Source: Patescibacteria group bacterium
GTDB taxonomy: Bacteria; Patescibacteriota; Patescibacteriia; Patescibacteriales; Patescibacteriaceae
DNA: 64,000 bases
Assembly: GCA_028704945.1 (NCBI GenBank)
Contig: JAQWEL010000001.1
Coordinates: forward strand, 1 to 64,000
Reading direction: 5' to 3'
Each line of letters begins with the position of its first letter. Position 1 is the stretch's first letter. The translations under genes and the position numbers were made by a program. Below are positions 59,000 through 64,000 of the stretch, one piece after another. The notes beneath the pieces were generated by a model. That model did no database searches and was not told the origin of the DNA. It was given only the letters and a program-made list of their open reading frames with translations.

Positions 59000-60001
59000 T
59001 TATTTTTTCCTAAATTTGTCAAAAACTTCAATAATTTTGCTTTTATTTTGGCCATTTTTATTAAAATCAAAGAATAGGTTAGCCCAACTAATTGTATAAA
59101 ATGTATTTAAAATACTGGCCAAAATAAAGAAAATAGCTAAAAGTAAAACTATAGTACCGCCATAGCATGGATAGAGCAGATTTTGGCTAACCGTGGTTGA
59201 CAAGAAAACCGTTAAAGTTCCAAGCGGTATATAAATAGCATACAATATTATCATAGCAGCAATAGTTCCAACAACGCTGATAATAAATAAAGAAAAAGAC
59301 ATTTCTACTGAGGCCAACCAATTACTTTTAAAAAGTCTAACAGCTTTTTTCATAGCTTCTTTAAAAGAATCATTAAAGACAGAAATATAAGAGATGGCAT
59401 ACTTAACAATCATGGCAACTATGATAGCTAAGGGAATTAATAAAATGAATAATATTAAATAAATTCCATCGGACCAGATAGTAGGATCTTTCATGGTCAA
59501 CATAATCGGCAAAGAAATTAAAACGAAAATACAATAAACAAAAACTTTATAAAGGACATTTAAAACAGAAATCGGCACCAACTGTTCTTTGTGTTCATTG
59601 ATAATTTTTTTAAAGCCATTACTGGTAGAATCAATATGATTGTCAATTCTATTCATTTTATAAACTCGATTTATTAAAATAGTTTGACTGAAAGAAGCCA
59701 TTAAAACCATTAAAGCAAACAAGATAGCAAAACCCAAAAAAGCTCCGATAAGGGTTATAAATCCGCCAAAATCATTAACAGCGGTTTGCGACAAGTTGGT
59801 TAAAAAATTGAGTTGAAACAATCCTCCAGTAGAAAAATTATTAACATCAAAAAAGATATTTTTATTACCCAAAAAGTTATCAAATAATTCCAATTCGATG
59901 CTGCCACCAAAAAAAATAGTTAAAAACCCCAGAAACCAGAAAAATCGATTGTGCCAAGTCATTTTCCAAGCTTGACCAAAAATTTGTTTGTAATTATTCA
60001 T
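59000..60001 (-). CDS. Hypothetical polytopic membrane protein
   Basis: 333 residues, about six helices, with an amphipathic N-terminus (MNNYKQIFGQAWKMTWHNRF) common to membrane proteins of the glycerophosphodiesterase-membrane-domain/DUF-type kind. ATG 60001 is preferred over the longer frame to 60055. It sits between rpmH and dnaA, transcribed away from dnaA. Function unknown. Confidence 0.7.
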   Translation of the reverse strand: MNNYKQIFGQAWKMTWHNRFFWFLGFLTIFFGGSIELELFDNFLGNKNIFFDVNNFSTGGLFQLNFLTNLSQTAVNDFGGFITLIGAFLGFAILFALMVLMASFSQTILINRVYKMNRIDNHIDSTSNGFKKIINEHKEQLVPISVLNVLYKVFVYCIFVLISLPIMLTMKDPTIWSDGIYLILFILLIPLAIIVAMIVKYAISYISVFNDSFKEAMKKAVRLFKSNWLASVEMSFSLFIISVVGTIAAMIILYAIYIPLGTLTVFLSTTVSQNLLYPCYGGTIVLLLAIFFILASILNTFYTISWANLFFDFNKNGQNKSKIIEVFDKFRKK

Positions 60002-60072
60002 ATTATTTTTATTTATCTCTTTGTAGATTATAACACAATTTAAAAAACAAGACAAAAATTAATAAATTACTA

Positions 60073-60167
60073 TTTACTTTTATTGAATCAGGTCTTATAA
60101 TCCGAATTAGCATTATCAACAACTTATCCACACCTTATCAACTTTTCTTGTATTTCATTTTTCCACA
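60073..60167 (+). promoter_or_regulatory. dnaA promoter with phased DnaA boxes
   Basis: TTTACT (60073-60078), 17 bp, TATAAT (60096-60101). Just downstream TTATCAACA (60113), TTATCCACA (60124) and TTATCAACT (60135) start exactly 11 bp apart; a partial TTTTCCACA is at 60159. Position suits DnaA autorepression. Confidence 0.75.
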
Positions 60168-60209
60168 GTTAGTTATATAATTTTTTCAAATACATTAATC
60201 CCTCCCTTT

Positions 60210-61583
60210 ATGAATAATGAACAACTTTGGCAGGCTATTTTAGGCGAAATTGAGGTGGCTGTTTCGCGAGCCAGTTTTACAACATGGTTTAAACAAACCT
60301 TTATTGGTTCATTTGAAAATGGCAATATTGTTATTTGTGTCCCGAATGTTTTTACAAAGGCTTGGTTAGAAAAAAAATATCACACTGAGCTGATTAATGC
60401 CTTTAAAAATATAACTAAGGAACCCGTTATTAAAATAATTTATAAAATAGAAACCAAAAAAGAAGATCCGAATGCGCCAGTTGTTTCTTATAAGAAAGAG
60501 AAGGATGAGGGCGGGCATCAAGAAACAGTTAGTAGTTTTAACTTTAAACCAAGCACTTTAAATAAATTTGGTTTAAATACTAAATATAATTTTGATAGTT
60601 TTATTGTCGGTAAAAATAATAAATTAGCTCACGCGGCTGCCTTAGCGGTTGGTAAAAATCCTGGCGTAGCCTATAATCCATTAGTAATTTATGGCGGGGT
60701 GGGTTTAGGCAAAACTCATCTTCTGCAAGCGATTGGCAATGAGTTATCTAAAAAAACTGACAAGATTCTTTATGTAACTTCAGAAAAATTTACCAACGAT
60801 TATATTAATGAAGTTAAGTCTGGGCGCGCTAAATTTTTAAAAGATAAATATCGCAACGTTGATCTTTTATTAATTGATGATATCCAATTCTTAGGCGGCA
60901 AAGACGGAACTCAAGAGGAATTTTTCCATACTTTTAATGAGTTGCATCAAGCCAATAAACAAATTGTGGTAACTTGCGATCGCCCACTAAAAACAATCCC
61001 AGCGCTTGAAGAAAGATTACTATCAAGATTAGAGTGGGGTATGGTAGCTGATATTACTTTACCTGACTTTGAAACCAGAATTGCTATTTTACAAAACAAA
61101 TGCCACGAAAGAAATTATTTGATGCCGGAAAAAATAATTAATTACTTAGCGCAGAATATTCAAACTAACATTAGGGAGCTTGAAGGCGCTTTAACTAAAT
61201 TAATTACTTACTTTGAATTTAACAATTTGTCACCCGACATTAATGTTATTAGAGAATTATTGTCAGATAATTTAGTTTCTACTCAAGCTACTCAAATTGG
61301 ACCACTGCATATTATTGAAGCGACTGGAAAATATTATAATATTTTATCAAAAGATATTTTAGGACAATCCAGAAAAAAGGAATTAGTGAAGTCACGGCAA
61401 ATTGTTATGTATCTTTTAAGAGAAGAAGTTCAACTATCTTTTCCATCAATCGGACAAGAGCTTGGCAACAGAGATCATACTACTGTTATGCATGCTTGCA
61501 GAAAAATTAAACGTGAGTTAGAAAAAAATGAAAAATTACTGCAAGAAATTGAATCTATTAAACAAATTTTTAAAAATATATAA
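60210..61583 (+). CDS. dnaA: Chromosomal replication initiator DnaA
   Basis: Binds DnaA boxes and opens oriC. Domain I (1-80), linker, AAA+ domain with Walker A GGVGLGKT (162-169), Walker B LLIDDIQFL, and the C-terminal DNA-binding domain with GNRDHTTVMHACRKI. 457 residues. Start at 60210; no Shine-Dalgarno. Followed by the array at 61585 and dnaN. Confidence 0.98.
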   Translation: MNNEQLWQAILGEIEVAVSRASFTTWFKQTFIGSFENGNIVICVPNVFTKAWLEKKYHTELINAFKNITKEPVIKIIYKIETKKEDPNAPVVSYKKEKDEGGHQETVSSFNFKPSTLNKFGLNTKYNFDSFIVGKNNKLAHAAALAVGKNPGVAYNPLVIYGGVGLGKTHLLQAIGNELSKKTDKILYVTSEKFTNDYINEVKSGRAKFLKDKYRNVDLLLIDDIQFLGGKDGTQEEFFHTFNELHQANKQIVVTCDRPLKTIPALEERLLSRLEWGMVADITLPDFETRIAILQNKCHERNYLMPEKIINYLAQNIQTNIRELEGALTKLITYFEFNNLSPDINVIRELLSDNLVSTQATQIGPLHIIEATGKYYNILSKDILGQSRKKELVKSRQIVMYLLREEVQLSFPSIGQELGNRDHTTVMHACRKIKRELEKNEKLLQEIESIKQIFKNI

Positions 61584-61584
61584 T

Positions 61585-61811
61585 TTATCCACTATTAAAC
61601 TGTGTATAAAATGTTTATAAATAACTGTTAATATCGTGTTTATAAGTAACCATTATTCTGTGTCTAACTATGTTTATAAACTGTTTCTAAATTATGGATA
61701 AGTATACTGTCTTGAGTTTCAACTTTTTATGCACAGATCTTATACAGAACATATCTACAGTTTAAAAAACAAAAAGTAACCATTTCCATTGGATTAAATT
61801 AATTATGCACT
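61585..61811. other. dnaA-dnaN intergenic DnaA-box array, candidate oriC
   Basis: After TTATCCACT (61585-61593), 9-mers of the form TGTNTATAA start at 61601, 61612, 61626, 61637, 61659, 61671, 61682 and 61693, mostly 11 bp apart or multiples. TTATGCACA (61727) and TTATGCACT (61803) follow in AT-rich sequence. The arrangement looks like the main origin or a second half of it. Confidence 0.65.
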
Positions 61812-61848
61812 GTTTCCACAAAGCTTACTATTACTACTATTTAAATAT

Positions 61849-62976
61849 ATGAATATATTATTACTACAAAAGAATCTTAAGCAAGGTGTTTTTGCTACTA
61901 GTTATATAACAGGAAAAAATACCAATTTACCAATTTTAAATAATTTATTAATTCAAGCCAAAGATGGAATTATTAAATTAATTTCAACCGACTTAGAGAT
62001 GGGTATAACTAGTATTGTTCGCGGTAAAATAGAAAAAGAAGGTTCACTAACCATTAATGCTAAAATTTTAGGCAGCTATATAAACCTATTACCAAATATT
62101 AAAACCGAATTGTCTTTTGAAGGATCAAATTTAATTGTGGAAGCTGATAATTATAAAACTAAGATAAACGGAGAATTAGCTGATGATTATCCGTTAATAC
62201 CTGATATTAATAGAGATGAATCTTATTTATTAAGCTTAAATGATTTTAAAAATGCAGTTAATTCAGTTATCTTTTCAGTTTCAGCTGATGAAAGTCGCCC
62301 AGCTTTATCAGGTATATTTTTAGTAATTGAAGGAGATAAAATGGTTTTAGTCGGTACTGACAGTTATCGTTTAGCAGAAATATCTATTAAATTAAAAGAA
62401 AATAATAATACTGGTGATGAAAAAAGGATTATTATACCACTTAAAACTTTAACTGAGTTAGCTAGAATTGCTGGCGGGGATTATTCTGATAATAAAGATA
62501 ATGATGACTTAAAAATAATTTTAAATGATAATCAAATAGTTTTTGTTTTTGATAATATTGAAATAGTGTCAAGATTAATCGATGAACGATATCCAGATTA
62601 TAAACAGATTATCCCCAATAATAAAAAAACAACCATCTTGATAGATAAAGATGAATTAATGAGAGCAGTTAAAACAAGCGCTATTTTTTCTAAGTCTGGT
62701 ATTAATGATGTTATTTTGGATATTAATAGTGAAACTAATGAGTTAACTATTTCGGCTGGGTCAGGCCAAACCGGTGAAAATACTACTAAATTGAAAGTTA
62801 AAGTCGATGGTGAAAATAATAGCGTAACTATTAACCATCGTTATTTAATTGATGGTTTAAATAATTTACATTCTTCTATAGTTAAGTTGGAAATTACCGA
62901 CTCTAATACTCCTTGTATCTTAAAATCTAATGATATTGAAAATTATTTATACATCATGATGCCAATTAAAAGATAA
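61849..62976 (+). CDS. dnaN: DNA polymerase III subunit beta (sliding clamp)
   Basis: Ring clamp that keeps polymerase on DNA. Three clamp domains are visible: residues 1-115, 116-245 (VSADESRPALSGIFLVIEGD) and 246-375 (ending with YLYIMMPIKR). 375 residues, standard. A strong terminator lies after it. Confidence 0.97.
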   Translation: MNILLLQKNLKQGVFATSYITGKNTNLPILNNLLIQAKDGIIKLISTDLEMGITSIVRGKIEKEGSLTINAKILGSYINLLPNIKTELSFEGSNLIVEADNYKTKINGELADDYPLIPDINRDESYLLSLNDFKNAVNSVIFSVSADESRPALSGIFLVIEGDKMVLVGTDSYRLAEISIKLKENNNTGDEKRIIIPLKTLTELARIAGGDYSDNKDNDDLKIILNDNQIVFVFDNIEIVSRLIDERYPDYKQIIPNNKKTTILIDKDELMRAVKTSAIFSKSGINDVILDINSETNELTISAGSGQTGENTTKLKVKVDGENNSVTINHRYLIDGLNNLHSSIVKLEITDSNTPCILKSNDIENYLYIMMPIKR

Positions 62977-62994
62977 TTATTTTTAAAATACAGT

Positions 62995-63042
62995 GATAAT
63001 AAAAGTAGATAGTAATTTAAATTATTATCTACTTTTATTATC
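62995..63042 (+). terminator. dnaN terminator, long hairpin
   Basis: GATAATAAAAGTAGATA (62995-63011) pairs perfectly with TATCTACTTTTATTATC (63026-63042), with TAAT/ATTA inside. Confidence 0.85.
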
Positions 63043-63052
63043 ATAATAGACT

Positions 63053-63081
63053 TTGATTAGCTTTTAGGTATGTGCTATAAT
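63053..63081 (+). promoter_or_regulatory. hsp20 promoter
   Basis: TTGATT (63053-63058), 17 bp, TATAAT (63076-63081) with TG extension. The expected start is near 63088, so the ATG at 63104 is supported and the GTG at 63086 is not. Confidence 0.78.
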
Positions 63082-63103
63082 ATTTGTGAACAGCAAATTA
63101 TTT

Positions 63104-63508
63104 ATGAGCCTATTTAAAAAAAATAAAGAATTAGATGACAATTTTAATAAATTAGAAAACCATTTGTCTGGTTTTAATTATGAAGAAGGCCAATTAGCCA
63201 TAGACGTATATCAAGCAGATAATAATTTAATTATTAAGTCCACTATTGCAGGAGCCAAGCCTGATGATATTGATATTACTTTATCAGGCGATATACTTAC
63301 TATTAAAGGGCGTCGCGACATGGATGAATATATTGATGCTGGAGATTATTTATATCGCGAGTGTTACTGGGGCCGTTTTTCTAGAACCATTATTTTGCCA
63401 TTTTTAGTTGATGAAGATAATATTAATGTGAAATTAGATCGAGGAGTCTTAACTTTAATTTTACCAAAAGCTGATAACCAAAAAGAGGTAAAGTTGAAAA
63501 TAGAATGA
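63104..63508 (+). CDS. Hsp20/alpha-crystallin family small heat shock protein
   Basis: 134 residues. The alpha-crystallin domain holds QLAIDVYQADNNLIIKSTIA, the GDILTIKGRR strand pair and the closing FSRTIILPFLVDEDNINVKL plus GVLTLILPK. The promoter fits an ATG at 63104. Its last codon overlaps the next start (ATGA), so translation is coupled. Confidence 0.9.
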   Translation: MSLFKKNKELDDNFNKLENHLSGFNYEEGQLAIDVYQADNNLIIKSTIAGAKPDDIDITLSGDILTIKGRRDMDEYIDAGDYLYRECYWGRFSRTIILPFLVDEDNINVKLDRGVLTLILPKADNQKEVKLKIE

Positions 63509-64000
63509 GATTTATGATTGAAAAAACTAAACAAATAATTAAAAAAAATCCTATTTATTCAGCCTTGACTTTAAGCGGGATTTTTTTATTATTATTAATA
63601 ATTTTTTTTATTTTTCTTGGCTGGTGGTATGAAGACAAAATTTTTCCAGGAGTTATTTTAGGTAAAGATAAATACGGCGGCAAAATTTTAACTGACGCCC
63701 AATTTAATTTTAAAGAAAGAGCTTCTAATCTGCGTGTCGGTCTTGGAGTTGATTGTGGTGGTCGAAGGATTATAATTGAGCCGGTTGTTGCCAGTAAAGA
63801 TGGTATTGTGGCGGTTGAACTATATACTTTAAACGATCAGGCAACTTGGCAACAATTAATAAGTTTAGGACGTGATGGTAATTTTTTCCATCGTTTAAAA
63901 GAAAGAGTTGGCGGAGTTTTTTCTAATAATCATTTAGAATGGAATGTTAAGGTTAATGAAATAGCTATCGCCGATTATTTAAAAGAAAAATGTTCTGATT
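63505..64000 (+). CDS. VanW/peptidoglycan-binding-type membrane protein, partial
   Basis: ATG at 63505 overlaps the hsp20 stop. The 165 visible residues have one membrane helix (about 20-42) and then FPGVILGKDKYGGKILTDAQ, like the PG_binding_4/VanW N-terminal repeat with its GV-x-GG pattern. The gene runs off the window end, so the catalytic or VanW domain is not seen. Confidence 0.65.
   Translation, partial: MRFMIEKTKQIIKKNPIYSALTLSGIFLLLLIIFFIFLGWWYEDKIFPGVILGKDKYGGKILTDAQFNFKERASNLRVGLGVDCGGRRIIIEPVVASKDGIVAVELYTLNDQATWQQLISLGRDGNFFHRLKERVGGVFSNNHLEWNVKVNEIAIADYLKEKCSD

Noticed and set aside
1-64000. CRISPR arrays, prophage modules, insertion-sequence transposases
   Set aside because: I saw no repeat-spacer pattern, phage structural genes or transposase motifs in any frame.

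Overview
The window is a 64 kb, AT-rich, gene-dense stretch of a bacterial chromosome around dnaA-dnaN. It most resembles a member of the Candidate Phyla Radiation (Patescibacteria). Support: rpsF-ssb-rpsR runs into efp with no rplI; many proteins are small, lineage-typical or degenerate; core genes mostly lack Shine-Dalgarno sites; pilin/PilT machinery sits among minimal informational genes; no amino-acid or cofactor biosynthesis is seen. The assignment is inference, since there is no rRNA here. Bases 1-14 are an Illumina adapter remnant, so position 15 is the real contig edge.

Layout. 0.1-2.1 kb: rpsF-ssb-rpsR-efp. 2.1-8.6 kb (minus): recA, a RodZ-like protein, a sugar-binding-type lipoprotein, a Cys-rich prepilin and comM. 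8.8-14.5 kb: an operator-controlled hypothetical gene, pnp, an NYN protein, rpsO and a Xer recombinase. 15.1-15.5 kb: tRNA-Arg(UCU) followed by a perfect 64-bp duplication of its 3' end plus terminator, flanking a GC-rich, highly foldable 163-bp insert. 15.6-24.8 kb: secreted and membrane proteins, uppP, alr, a ROK kinase. 25-27 kb: an MjaI-like restriction-modification pair whose methylase carries a nuclease-like tail. 27.3-34.5 kb: tRNA-Ser, an O-antigen-ligase-like protein, rpmF-nusB-rnc, traR/dksA-like, lspA, tsaE, rpsT, holA. 34.4-40 kb: murJ and a pgk, enolase-like, phosphoglycerate-mutase-like run in which the last two have lost their catalytic residues. 40-45.6 kb: HtrA-like pseudoprotease, beta-propeller protein, pilT. 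45.7-53 kb: structured leader, rny, an oligopeptide-binding-like protein, RNase J, clpP, lipid-kinase-like, bactofilin. 53-57.3 kb: tRNA-Arg(CCU), tRNA-Ala, tRNA-Cys, yraN, a 3D-domain protein and DnaA-box clusters. 57.3-64 kb: yidC-yidD-rnpA-rpmH (minus), dnaA, dnaN, hsp20 and a truncated VanW/peptidoglycan-binding-type gene.

How the parts fit. The origin region is marked by DnaA-box-like 9-mers repeated every 11 bp (one DNA turn) in three intergenic regions around dnaA. The same 11-bp spacing recurs in the recA leader and in a 44-bp palindrome at 54.33 kb, which suggests a wider DnaA-linked network. The RNA-decay set (pnp, rnc, rny, rnj) is nearly complete, and pnp, rny and rnj are each preceded by foldable leader structures. 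Promoters follow the sigma-70 pattern (TTGACA-17-TATAAT) closely and intrinsic terminators are plentiful, so transcription units can be read with some confidence.

Most worth a second look: the tRNA-Arg-linked structured insert, the phased DnaA-box arrays, an apparently non-coding transcript next to the origin (56.94-57.19 kb), the rny leader, the paired glycolytic pseudoenzymes, the methylase-nuclease fusion, and a strong terminator inside yraN.
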